Part shown: positions 40,176-48,823 of the stretch, in pieces
Layout of the letters: each line of letters starts with the position of its first letter
Numbering within the stretch: the stretch's first letter is position 1
NCBI RefSeq assembly: GCF_030817015.1
Contig: NZ_JAUSYS010000001.1
Coordinates: 620,001-684,000 of the forward strand
DNA: 64,000 nt
Origin: Arthrobacter sp. V1I7
Lineage (GTDB): Bacteria > Actinomycetota > Actinomycetes > Actinomycetales > Micrococcaceae
Direction: 5' to 3'
Position numbers and translations under genes: made by a program
The notes under the pieces: generated by a model
What the model saw: only the letters and a program-made list of their open reading frames with translations
Told to the model about the DNA's origin: nothing
Databases searched by the model: none

Positions 40176-42287
40176 ATGACCACCACTGCAACTGCTCCGG
40201 AATCCACACTAGACACTGTCGGGATCGTTCCCAGCTTCATCAGGGACTCCTGGTGGACGCCCGATGCCGGCTCCGCGGCCGGCGCGGCCCCCGTCCTCGA
40301 CGCCAGCACCGGCGAACTCCTGGCCAGGGTGAGCACCGAGGGGCTGGACCTCGCCGCCGTCGTCGACTACGGACGCACCACGGGGCAGGCGGAACTGGGC
40401 AAGCTGACCTTCCACCAGCGCGCGCTCAAACTCAAGGAGCTGGCGCAGTACCTCACCGGACGCCGCGAGGAGTTCTACGCGCTCTCGGCGCAGACCGGTG
40501 CCACCAGGATCGATTCGATGATCGACATCGACGGCGGCATCGGCGTGCTCTTCACCTTCGGTTCCAAAGGCCGCCGTGAACTTCCCAACTCCCAAGTGGT
40601 GGTGGATGGCCCCATGGAGGTGCTGTCCAAGGACGGCTCCTTCGCCGGCGAGCACATCTACACCCGCATCCCGGGCGTGGCCGTGCAGATCAATGCCTTC
40701 AACTTCCCGGTCTGGGGCATGCTCGAGAAGCTTGCCCCGGCTTTCCTTGCCGGCGTGCCGACCATCGTCAAGCCCGCCACCCCCACCGGCTACGTGGCCG
40801 CTGCAGTGGTCAAGGCCATCGACGAATCAGGCATCCTGCCGAAGGGTTCCCTGCAGCTGATCTCGGGCTCCGTCCGCACCCTGCTGGACCACCTCGACTA
40901 CCGCGACCTCGTGGCCTTCACCGGCTCCGCGTCCACCGCCAACACGCTCAAGAACCACGTCAATGTGGCCAAGGGCGGGATCCGCTTCACCTCGGAAACC
41001 GATTCCCTGAACGCCGCGATCCTGGGCCCGGACGCGGTCAAGGGCACACCGGAATTCGACGCCTTCATCAAATCCCTCGTCACCGAGATGACCGCCAAGG
41101 CCGGCCAGAAGTGCACCTCGATCCGCCGCGCTATCGTCCCGCAGGAACTTGTGGCCGATGTTGTGGCCGCCGTGGGGGAGCGGATCCTGGAGCGTGTTGT
41201 GCTCGGGGACCCCCGCACCGAAGGCGTCACCATGGGTGCCCTGGCCTCCCGTGAGCAACTGGCCGACGTCCGGGCGGCCGTCCAGTCCATGCTCGACGCC
41301 GGCGGCGAACTCGCATACGGCACCCTCGATTCGCCGAAGGTCACCAGCGCGGACGGTAGCGTCGGCGTCGTCGAGGACGGCGCCTTCATGTCCCCGGTGC
41401 TGCTGAGCTGGGCTGATCCGGAGGCCGAAGAGGTCCACTCGCTTGAGGCGTTTGGCCCGGTCTCCTCGGTGATCGGCTATGCGGACCTGGCCGACGCCGT
41501 CCGCCTCGCCGCCCGTGGCGGTGGCTCGCTGGTTGCCTCGATCTGCACGAATGATCCCGCCGTTGCCCGTGAACTCGTCACCGGCATCGCGGCCCACCAC
41601 GGCCGCGTCCTGATGCTTAACCGTGAGGACGCCCGCAGCTCCACCGGCCACGGCTCACCGGTCCCGCACCTGGTCCACGGCGGTCCCGGCCGCGCCGGCG
41701 GCGGCGAGGAGCTCGGCGGTATCCGTTCGGTCATGCACCACATGCAGCGCACCGCCATCCAGGGCTCGCCCAACATGCTGACCGCCGTCACCGGGATCTG
41801 GCACGCCGGCGCGGACCGGAACTTCACCCTCGAGACCGAAGGCCAGCACCCGTTCCGGAAGTCCCTGAGCACCCTGCACATCGGCGATGCCATCCGCTCC
41901 GGGCTGCGCGAAGTGTCCCTGGACGAGATCACGAAGTTCGCGAACTCCACCGGCGACACCTTCTACGCCCACACCAACCGGGAAGCAGCCGCGGCCAACC
42001 CGTTCTTCCCGGGCATCGTGGCGCACGGCTACCTGCTGCTGGCCTGGGGCGCCGGACTGTTCGTGGAGCCGGCTCCGGGCCCCGTGCTGGCCAACTACGG
42101 CCTGGAGAACCTGCGCTTCATCACCCCGGTGGCCGCCGGCGACTCCATCAGGGTGACCCTGACGGCCAAGAAGATCACCCCGCGCGAGACCGACGAGTAC
42201 GGCGAGGTGGCCTGGGACGCTGTCCTGACCAACCAGAGCGACGAAATCGTCGCCACCTACGACGTGCTCACCCTGGTGGAGAAGTAG
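40176..42287 (+). CDS. paaZ: Bifunctional oxepin-CoA hydrolase / 3-oxo-5,6-dehydrosuberyl-CoA semialdehyde dehydrogenase
   Basis: PaaZ opens the oxepin-CoA ring and oxidises the resulting aldehyde. The 703-residue protein has an N-terminal aldehyde dehydrogenase (about 1-540), with VAVQINAFNFPVWGMLEKL and the catalytic Cys in TAKAGQKCTSIRRA near 312, and a C-terminal MaoC-like enoyl-CoA hydratase (about 560-703) with GDTFYAHTNREAAAANPFF and FFPGIVAHGYLLLAWGAGLF. Both domains appear intact, so a toxic aldehyde is not released. It is monocistronic, with its own TetR box, and separated from the other paa units by unrelated genes. Confidence 0.95.
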   Translation: MTTTATAPESTLDTVGIVPSFIRDSWWTPDAGSAAGAAPVLDASTGELLARVSTEGLDLAAVVDYGRTTGQAELGKLTFHQRALKLKELAQYLTGRREEFYALSAQTGATRIDSMIDIDGGIGVLFTFGSKGRRELPNSQVVVDGPMEVLSKDGSFAGEHIYTRIPGVAVQINAFNFPVWGMLEKLAPAFLAGVPTIVKPATPTGYVAAAVVKAIDESGILPKGSLQLISGSVRTLLDHLDYRDLVAFTGSASTANTLKNHVNVAKGGIRFTSETDSLNAAILGPDAVKGTPEFDAFIKSLVTEMTAKAGQKCTSIRRAIVPQELVADVVAAVGERILERVVLGDPRTEGVTMGALASREQLADVRAAVQSMLDAGGELAYGTLDSPKVTSADGSVGVVEDGAFMSPVLLSWADPEAEEVHSLEAFGPVSSVIGYADLADAVRLAARGGGSLVASICTNDPAVARELVTGIAAHHGRVLMLNREDARSSTGHGSPVPHLVHGGPGRAGGGEELGGIRSVMHHMQRTAIQGSPNMLTAVTGIWHAGADRNFTLETEGQHPFRKSLSTLHIGDAIRSGLREVSLDEITKFANSTGDTFYAHTNREAAAANPFFPGIVAHGYLLLAWGAGLFVEPAPGPVLANYGLENLRFITPVAAGDSIRVTLTAKKITPRETDEYGEVAWDAVLTNQSDEIVATYDVLTLVEK

Positions 42288-42360
42288 ACCTTCCTGCGCC
42301 CTGCCACCGGCGTGAGACTCCGCGCCCATGTTTTCTCGCTCATGGGGAAACCCTCACGCC

Positions 42361-42394
42361 GGCGGGGTAGATCGGCGGATCTTTCTACCCCGCC
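42361..42394 (+). terminator. Hairpin between paaZ and a VOC gene
   Basis: GGCGGGGTAGA pairs perfectly with TCTACCCCGCC across a 12-base loop. It lies 74 bases past the paaZ stop and 35 bases before the next start, so it is a paaZ terminator or an upstream leader structure of the VOC gene. Confidence 0.55.
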
Positions 42395-42428
42395 GCGGCG
42401 TAAAATCTTCATCGTAGGAGGTGGCGAA

Positions 42429-42836
42429 ATGACCCTAGTACTCAGCAAAGCCACAACAGTCCTGCCAGTCGATGATGCAGAACGCGCCCGGCATTTCTAT
42501 GCGGACACGTTGGGTCTCCCGCACCGTGGAGTGGCAGACGACGGAAGCGAATTATTCGGCAGTGGCGACGGCCCGATGCTGCAGCTCATGCCGGTCACGG
42601 ATGGAAAGCACTCAGAGCACACCACCCTGAGTTTCGAAGTCAGCGAAATCGAGCGCACGGTCAAGGACATGGAAGCCAAGGGCGTCCAGTTCCAGGACTA
42701 CGACCTCCCGGATCTCAAGACCGAGAACCACATTTGTACAACGGAATCTGAGAAGTGCGCCTGGTTCATGGATTCGGAGCGCAACATCCTCTGCGTGCAT
42801 GAGAACATCACCACGCAGGCTGACTACCAGCTCTGA
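42429..42836 (+). CDS. VOC superfamily protein (135 aa)
   Basis: A glyoxalase/bleomycin-resistance-type protein: PVDDAERARHFYADTLGLPH near the start, MLQLMPVTDGKHSEHTTLSF and VKDMEAKGVQFQDYDLPDLK in the middle, and AWFMDSERNILCVHE at the end, with the metal-site Glu/His positions typical of the fold. ATG at 42429 is set by AGGAGG seven bases upstream. The substrate is unknown. It lies between paaZ and the DUF427 gene and has a terminator directly downstream. Confidence 0.86.
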   Translation: MTLVLSKATTVLPVDDAERARHFYADTLGLPHRGVADDGSELFGSGDGPMLQLMPVTDGKHSEHTTLSFEVSEIERTVKDMEAKGVQFQDYDLPDLKTENHICTTESEKCAWFMDSERNILCVHENITTQADYQL

Positions 42837-42877
42837 CCCCAGTTCTGAGCGCTGGGCACCGGCGGACAGAAACACGC

Positions 42878-42908
42878 AGCGTCCCGGCTCGAGCCGGGGC
42901 GCTTTTCT
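42878..42908 (+). terminator. Terminator of the VOC gene
   Basis: AGCGTCCCGGCT pairs with AGCCGGGGCGCT (one mismatch) directly followed by TTTCT. It is a classic intrinsic terminator just after the stop codon. Confidence 0.85.
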
Positions 42909-42982
42909 GTGGCCGACGGCCGGGCAGGGGCACATTGACTTGGACACGCCGGTGTTCGTCGGCGAAACACGTGCCGCGGCCG

Positions 42983-43854
42983 TCAAAGTGCCCCCGGACC
43001 GCCCGCACCGCCCGGGCGGGACCACGGTGACACGGGGCGGGGCTGGAGTACGCCATCGACCCTCAGGTCCACTCTCTCATTGAAGAAACTGACGAGGCCG
43101 TGGATCTGGGCGGCATCGGGGAAGCGCCGGTCGTGCTCCACGCGAGGTTCCTGCCCTGCCCGGAATCCGGGTAGCTCCAGTAGCTGGCCTGGCCCTTGTA
43201 AGGGCAGACGGTCCGTTTGGGGCTCTCCTCCATCAAATCCAGCCGGACATCAGACGGCGGGATGTAGTACCGCACCGGGAGCATCGTCTCGTACAGCAGC
43301 TGCGCAGCGTTCGTGCGGGCCAGCGTCACGCCGTCGAGCGCTACCTCCACGTCCGAGGACGACGCGCGGATATCCACGCGGTGGAACGGGTCACGGGGGT
43401 GGCCGATGATTTCCTCATCGTCCTCGAGCCAGTCGAAGGCCGAGAAATCCAGCAGCACATAGCCTGCCAGGTCCGGGTCCTCGAGCCGGAAGGCTGCCCG
43501 CGGAACCGCTGCCGCGGCCGTCACAACGTCGAGTTCCTCGCCGGCGCAGGTGTGCTTGCCAAACGCCGTTCCGGGGTCGAGCGACGTCGGTGCCTCGCCT
43601 TGTTGAAGCGCGAACGCGTGCTCCTCGACAGAAGCCGCCGGCAGTCCCGGCGCGACGAGCTCCGCCAACAGTTCCTGCTCCCGCACCGCAAAGATGGGGG
43701 TGATCCGCCGCGGTTCCCAAATCAGGCAGGCCTGCAGGGTATCGACGACGACTTTTCCGTCGAGGCTCGCACGGATCCTTTTGGCAGTGGGTTCGTACCT
43801 CAGCTGGGGGAAAGTGCCGAAGAGCACCTTGGATAGTCTGGTGGCCATCCTCAC
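42983..43854 (-). pseudogene. DUF427 domain protein with a C-terminal frameshift
   Basis: Two DUF427 (beta-tent-like) repeats are present: LRYEPTAKRIRASLDGKVVV in the first and DIRASSSDVEVALDGVTLAR with the conserved YYIPPSDV and RTVCPYKGQASYWSY in the second. After NLAWS the frame is lost around 43133: the missing single T of a Tyr codon would restore RFPDAAQIHGLVSFFNERVD and VDGVLQPRPVSPWS to a TGA at 42983-42985. Read as is, the protein ends early at 43063. The conserved Trp-rich end is the part affected. The family has no assigned function. Confidence 0.72.
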
Positions 43855-43932
43855 AGCGTGGACTCGGCGCCGCCCGCCGTCAATGGGATCCTGCGGGAGG
43901 TGAGGAGGGTCCCGGCCTAGGAAAGACCCGGC

Positions 43933-44538
43933 CTAGCGGGGAACGTGCAGGCCGTGGAATGCCATGGTGATGACGTCGTCGGCCAGCTTTTCCGGGGACA
44001 GCGTTCCGCCGGGCTTGTACCACTCGACGATCGAGTTGATTGTGCCGAACAGCAGACGGGTGACGGTGCGTGGGTCGATGTCCTGGCGGAGCGTGCCCTC
44101 GTCCCGGGCCTCGGAAATCAGGGCGGCCACCTTGTGGTCGAAGGCGCGGCGCCGTTCCAGCGCGTCCCGCTCGATCTCAGTGTTCCCGCGCAGGCGCAGC
44201 AGCAGGGTCACGAAGGGCAGCCGTTCCACCAGCACGGAGATGGTCTGGCGGACCACGAACTCCAGCCGGGCATCGGCCGAACCGGCGGTGGCCGCGGGCT
44301 GGTCCAGGATGGCTTCGAGCCCGCCGAGGGCGTGGTCCAGGGCGAGCTTCAGCAGGTCGCCCTTGGACGGTACGTGATGGTAGATCGCGGATTTGGAGAT
44401 GCCCAGGTTCTCGGCAAGGATGCCCATCGACGTGGCGTCGTAACCGTGGCGGTTGAAGACCTCGACGGCGATCACCAGCACCGACTGCTGGTCATAACCG
44501 GGACGGCCGCGCTTGGTGGTGGTTGCTGTGCTGGGCAT
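43933..44538 (-). CDS. paaR: TetR/AcrR family repressor of phenylacetate genes (PaaR-type)
   Basis: A 201-residue TetR protein. The DNA-binding domain is YDQQSVLVIAVEVFNRHGYD then ATSMGILAENLGISKSAIYH HV-PSKGDLL (about 14-58), the usual TetR helix-turn-helix, followed by an all-helical ligand domain. It is the last gene of paaI-paaK-tetR, transcribed from a promoter with the shared box at 46507-46528. In actinobacteria, PaaR-type TetR proteins release DNA on binding phenylacetyl-CoA; the four related boxes in this window support that assignment, but the inducer is inferred. Confidence 0.85.
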   Translation of the reverse strand: MPSTATTTKRGRPGYDQQSVLVIAVEVFNRHGYDATSMGILAENLGISKSAIYHHVPSKGDLLKLALDHALGGLEAILDQPAATAGSADARLEFVVRQTISVLVERLPFVTLLLRLRGNTEIERDALERRRAFDHKVAALISEARDEGTLRQDIDPRTVTRLLFGTINSIVEWYKPGGTLSPEKLADDVITMAFHGLHVPR

Positions 44539-44621
44539 AGTGGCTAGTTTCTCACGATCAGGGGATCAGTCAGCCCGCCCGGCGGCCGGAGGGCCGGCCC
44601 GGGCGGCTGGACGTGATGTGG

Positions 44622-45950
44622 TCAGGGCTTCGGCCGCAGGTCGTAGATCCGGCGCAGCTTGCCGTTGGACCGTTCCAGCGATCCTGGCTCCACGACGTCC
44701 ACCCGGCAGGTGGAACCCACCTGGATCTTGATCTGCTGCTGCAGCACCTTCGCCGCAGCCGCGCTTCCCTCCAGGCTCACGGATCCGCGGCGTTCGATCT
44801 TCACCGCGAGCTGGTCCATGCGCTGGCCCTCGGGGCGGGTGAGCTCCAGCTGGAAGTGCGGGCTCAGCTCCGGGATGCGCAGCGCGATCTCCTCGATCTG
44901 CGAGGGGAACAGGTTCACGCCGCGCAGGATGATCATGTCGTCGCTGCGGCCGGTGATCCGGCCCATGCGGCGGTGCGCCGGGCGGGCCGTGCCGGGAAGC
45001 AGCCGCGTGAGGTCCTTGGTGCGGTACCGGATGATCGGCAGCGCTTCCTTGGTGAGCGAGGTGAAGACCAGCTCGCCGTGCTCGCCGTCGCCGAGGACCA
45101 CAGACGGGTCAAACGCGTCAATGATCTCGGGGCGGAAGTGGTCCTCCCAGATGTGGCTGCCGTCCTGGGTTTCCACGGCTTCGCCGGCCACGCCGGGGCC
45201 CATGACCTCGGAGAGGCCGTAGATGTCGCAGGCCTTGATGTTCATCGTCACTTCCAGCTCGTGGCGCATTTCCTCGGTCCACGGCTCGGCGCCGAGAACG
45301 GCGTACTTCAGCGAGGTGGAGGCAGGGTCGATTCCCTGCTTGACCATGGCATCGGCAATCGTCAGCAGGTACGTCGGGGTGGCCAGGATGACGTCGGGCT
45401 CGAAATCCTGGATGAGCGTGATCTGGCGTTCGGTCTGGCCGCCGGAGATGGGGATGACCGTGCAGCCCAGGGCCTCGGCGCCGGCGTGGGCCCCCATCCC
45501 GCCGGTGAACAGGCCGTAGCCGTAGGCGTTGTGGACCTTCATGCCGGGACGGACCCCGGAGGCGCGGAACGAGCGCGCCACCAGCTTGGCCCAGTCGGCG
45601 AGGTCCTTCTTGGTGTACCCGACCACGGTGGCACGGCCCGTGGTGCCGGAGCTGGCATGGATCCGGGCCACCTCGCGCTGCGGTACGGCGAACATGCCGA
45701 AGGGGTATTCGAGGCGGAGGTCTTCCTTTGTGGTGAACGGGAACCTGGCCAGGTCGGAGAGCTCGCGAAGGTCCGTCGGGTGGACGCCGGTCTCGTCGAA
45801 CTTGCGCTTGTACAGGGGTACGCGGTCGTAGGCGTAGGCCACGGTGTGCTGCAGGCGGCTGAGCTGCAACGCCTCGAGCTCGTCGCGGGAGATGGTTTCT
45901 TCGCGGTCCAGGACGGCATCACTGGTGGCGGCGACGGTTTCTTGGGTCAT
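44622..45950 (-). CDS. paaK: Phenylacetate--CoA ligase
   Basis: PaaK forms phenylacetyl-CoA from phenylacetate, CoA and ATP, the entry step of the pathway. The 442-residue protein has the adenylate-forming motif IHASSGTTGRATVVGYT (about 96-112), YGYGLFTGGMGAHAGAEALG, the phenylacetate-ligase core DIYGLSEVMGPGVAGEA and the C-terminal GRSDDMIILRGVNLFPSQIE. It starts 15 bases after paaI and is followed by tetR on the same strand, forming an operon. Confidence 0.95.
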   Translation of the reverse strand: MTQETVAATSDAVLDREETISRDELEALQLSRLQHTVAYAYDRVPLYKRKFDETGVHPTDLRELSDLARFPFTTKEDLRLEYPFGMFAVPQREVARIHASSGTTGRATVVGYTKKDLADWAKLVARSFRASGVRPGMKVHNAYGYGLFTGGMGAHAGAEALGCTVIPISGGQTERQITLIQDFEPDVILATPTYLLTIADAMVKQGIDPASTSLKYAVLGAEPWTEEMRHELEVTMNIKACDIYGLSEVMGPGVAGEAVETQDGSHIWEDHFRPEIIDAFDPSVVLGDGEHGELVFTSLTKEALPIIRYRTKDLTRLLPGTARPAHRRMGRITGRSDDMIILRGVNLFPSQIEEIALRIPELSPHFQLELTRPEGQRMDQLAVKIERRGSVSLEGSAAAAKVLQQQIKIQVGSTCRVDVVEPGSLERSNGKLRRIYDLRPKP

Positions 45951-45965
45951 CTGGGGTCCCTGCTT

Positions 45966-46484
45966 CTATTTCTTCGAGATGGTGCGGCTGCGGCCGCGGA
46001 ATTCGGCGATGAGTTCGCCGGGGAGGGTGTCGGTGGGGAGTTCGCCGGCGACCGTGGCTGCGGGCGCCGGGCCCGCGGGTGCCGCCGTCGGGGCTTCCGT
46101 GCCGGGAGCGGCGGCGTAGATCTGGATGTCGTAGAGGCCGCTGCGTCCCGTGCTGGCGCGCCGGTTGGCGACGGCGGTCAGGACCTGGCCACGGAACGCC
46201 GGCTTGATGAAGTTGATATCGACGCCGGAGGCCACGGTGATGTTTCCCTCGTCAGCCGGCTCCGGGTTGGCGGGGTTGCAGGCCAGCGCGAAGGCGGTGT
46301 CACCGAAGGCGAAGATCATTCCGCCGTGGGCCATGCCGAATCCGTTCAGCATTTCCTGCCGGAGCGCCATGCGGATCGTGGCGTGTCCATCGTCCAGCGC
46401 CACGACTTCGATGCCCATCCACTCCGAGGCGTAGTCGTCCTTAAGGATGGGGTGGGTATCACCGGAAACCGTCAGTCCAGCCAT
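45966..46484 (-). CDS. paaI: Hydroxyphenylacetyl-CoA thioesterase PaaI
   Basis: A 172-residue hotdog thioesterase: ATIRMALRQEMLNGFGMAHG with GMAHGGMIFAFGDTAFALAC as the catalytic helix, then VASGVDINFIKPAFRGQVLT. PaaI hydrolyses stalled ring-hydroxylated CoA esters and so protects the CoA pool. A ~30-residue Ala/Pro/Thr-rich insert (TEAPTAAPAGPAPAATVAG) near the C-terminus is unusual. It heads paaI-paaK-tetR and has a TetR box about 23 bases upstream of the ATG. Confidence 0.9.
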   Translation of the reverse strand: MAGLTVSGDTHPILKDDYASEWMGIEVVALDDGHATIRMALRQEMLNGFGMAHGGMIFAFGDTAFALACNPANPEPADEGNITVASGVDINFIKPAFRGQVLTAVANRRASTGRSGLYDIQIYAAAPGTEAPTAAPAGPAPAATVAGELPTDTLPGELIAEFRGRSRTISKK

Positions 46485-46506
46485 GCGTCATTGCCTCCAG
46501 CTTTAT

Positions 46507-46528
46507 TTACCGAATGTTCATTAGGTAA
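46507..46528 (-). promoter_or_regulatory. PaaR-type TetR operator before paaI-paaK-tetR
   Basis: TTACCGAATG-TT-CATTAGGTAA is a palindrome with one mismatch, carrying the TTACCGA half-site. It sits 22 bases upstream of the paaI start, so the repressor would control its own operon. It also lies about 145 bases before the divergent pta gene. Confidence 0.8.
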
Positions 46529-46670
46529 TCCCATTTGGGTGCCCACTGTCAAGAGGGGGCAGGGTGTTAAGCGGTCGCCGGACACGGCCTGGCAGACCCG
46601 GTGCGGGCTGGTCGGCTGGAGAAAGTAGGGTGGGAGTGGAGCAGCAGCACTTCACAGTAAGGGGCGGGCC

Positions 46671-48815
46671 ATGGCTAAAGGAATCTACGTCAGCGCGACC
46701 ACTCCGGGGTCGGGCAAGTCGTTGATCGCCCTGGGCCTGGCGGACACCCTGCACCGGCATGCGGACCGCATCGGCTTCTTCAAGCCGGTGGTCAACGGCC
46801 ACGATGTTGCCTCGGACCCTATGGTCGCCTTGATGAAGGCCCGGTTCGACCTCGACGACGACCGCTGCCGCGGCGCGCTGACCTTCGCCGAGGTCCGCGG
46901 ATTGCTCGCGGAAGGAAAACGCGAGGAAATCGACTCCCGCTGCGTGGAGATCTTTGCCGGGATGTCGCGGCACTGTGACGTCGTGATCGTGGAGGGCACC
47001 GACCTGACCGGCCAGGACGCCGCCGTCGAGTTCGACCTAAACGCCCGGCTCGCCAACAACCTGGCCGCCCCTGTCGTCGCCGTCGTCGGGGCGAAGGGCC
47101 TGACCGTGGCGGAGGCCGCTGACGCCGTTGAGGTGGCCCGCAAGGAGCTCCTCGCCGAAAGGTGCTCCCTCCTCGCCATCATGGTCAACCGCGCCGATCC
47201 GGAAGACCTCGAGGCCATCGCCGCCGCGGTCCGCCCGGGCGCCTCCGGCCGACCCGTCTATGTCCTGCCCGAGCTGGAGGAGATCGCCCGGCCCACCACC
47301 GGCGAGGTGGCCGCCGCCATGGGAATGGGTCAGGTGGCCGGCCTGGCCGACCTGGAACGCGACGTGCACTCCATCAAGGTGGCCGCCATGAGCGTCGCCA
47401 ACTTCCTGCACATGCTCGACGACGGCGCGCTGGTGATCGTGCCGGGCGACCGGGCGGACGTGCTGGTCGCCTGCCTCGCGTCCTCCTTCTCGCCGGAGTT
47501 CCCGGTGCCCTCCGCGCTCATCCTCACCGGCGGGCTGGCACCCGAAGCCAACATCTATTCGCTGCTGGCGCAGGCGCCTTTCCCGGTGTTCACCGCCCCG
47601 GACGATACCTATGTCACGGCCCAACGGGTCTCCGGCGTGCGCAGCGAAATCTGGTCGGGGCACCGCCGCAAGGTGGCTTCCGCCCTGGGCCTCTGGTCCA
47701 AACGCGTGGACGAGGCCGAACTGATCGAACGGCTGCACCTGCCGCGGCCCGAGCGGATGACGCCGCTGCGCTTCCTGCACGAGCTGATCGGGCGGGCCCG
47801 CTCGCAGCGCCGGCACATCGTCCTCCCGGAAGGCAAGGATGCCCGGATCCTGCGGGCGGCGGAAATCCTGCACCGCCGCGACGTCTGCGAGCTCACCGTC
47901 CTGGGCCGGGAATCCGAGGTCCGCGAGGTCGCGTCCACCCAGGGCATCGACCTCACCGGCATCAACATCATCGACCCGGCCAGCTCGGTGCTCCGCGAGC
48001 GGTTCGCGCAGGAGTACGCGAAGCTGCGGGCGCACAAGGGCGTCGACCTCGCCAAGGCGCAGGAAGTTCTGCTGGACGGCAGCTATTTCGGCACGATGAT
48101 GGTCCAGCTGGGCGTGGTGGACGGAATGGTGTCCGGAGCCGCGCACACTACGGCCCACACCATCCGTCCGGCGCTGGAGTTCGTGAAAACCCGCGAAGGC
48201 GTCAAGATCGTCTCCTCCGTGTTCCTGATGCTGATGCCGGACCGGGTGCTGGTGTACGGCGACTGCGCCGTGAACCCGGACCCGAACGATGAGCAGCTGG
48301 CGGACATCGCCCTGGCCTCGGCCGAGACCGCCGCGCAGTTCGGCGTGGAGCCGCGGGTGGCCATGCTTTCCTACTCCACCGGTGGTTCCGGGACCGGGGA
48401 GGCCGTAGACAAGGTCCGGCAGGCCACCGGGCTCGTACGCAGCCGGCGCCCGGACCTCCCGGTGGAGGGACCCATCCAGTACGACGCCGCCGTCGACGCG
48501 GCCATCGCCGAATCGAAGATGCCCGGTTCCTCGGTGGCCGGGCAGGCGACCGTCTTCATCTTCCCGGACCTGAACACCGGCAACAACACCTACAAGGCCG
48601 TCCAGCAGTCCTCCGGAGCCGTCGCCGTCGGACCGGTGCTGCAGGGGCTGCGCAAACCGGTGAACGACCTCTCCCGCGGGTGCACCGTCGAGGACATCGT
48701 CAACACGGTGGCCATCACCGCGATCCAGGCCCAGTCCACCGAAAGCCAGTCCACCGAAACCCGGTCCGCCACCCCCAGCTCCGCCGAAACCCAGTCCACG
48801 GAAATGAAGGCTTAG
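46671..48815 (+). CDS. pta: Phosphate acetyltransferase (long form, 714 aa)
   Basis: Pta interconverts acetyl-CoA and acetyl phosphate. The N-terminal P-loop-like AAA domain begins IYVSATTPGSGKSLIALGLA; a central DRTGG domain precedes the catalytic PTA/PTB domain (HIVLPEGKDARILRAAEIL onward, with MLSYSTGGSGTGEAVDKVR near 572). The last ~30 residues are a Ser/Thr/Glu-rich tail repeating QSTE, outside the fold. It lies nine bases before ackA, so acetyl phosphate is made and used by one operon. It is divergent from the paaI operon. Confidence 0.95.
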   Translation: MAKGIYVSATTPGSGKSLIALGLADTLHRHADRIGFFKPVVNGHDVASDPMVALMKARFDLDDDRCRGALTFAEVRGLLAEGKREEIDSRCVEIFAGMSRHCDVVIVEGTDLTGQDAAVEFDLNARLANNLAAPVVAVVGAKGLTVAEAADAVEVARKELLAERCSLLAIMVNRADPEDLEAIAAAVRPGASGRPVYVLPELEEIARPTTGEVAAAMGMGQVAGLADLERDVHSIKVAAMSVANFLHMLDDGALVIVPGDRADVLVACLASSFSPEFPVPSALILTGGLAPEANIYSLLAQAPFPVFTAPDDTYVTAQRVSGVRSEIWSGHRRKVASALGLWSKRVDEAELIERLHLPRPERMTPLRFLHELIGRARSQRRHIVLPEGKDARILRAAEILHRRDVCELTVLGRESEVREVASTQGIDLTGINIIDPASSVLRERFAQEYAKLRAHKGVDLAKAQEVLLDGSYFGTMMVQLGVVDGMVSGAAHTTAHTIRPALEFVKTREGVKIVSSVFLMLMPDRVLVYGDCAVNPDPNDEQLADIALASAETAAQFGVEPRVAMLSYSTGGSGTGEAVDKVRQATGLVRSRRPDLPVEGPIQYDAAVDAAIAESKMPGSSVAGQATVFIFPDLNTGNNTYKAVQQSSGAVAVGPVLQGLRKPVNDLSRGCTVEDIVNTVAITAIQAQSTESQSTETRSATPSSAETQSTEMKA

Positions 48816-48823
48816 GAGGCCCC

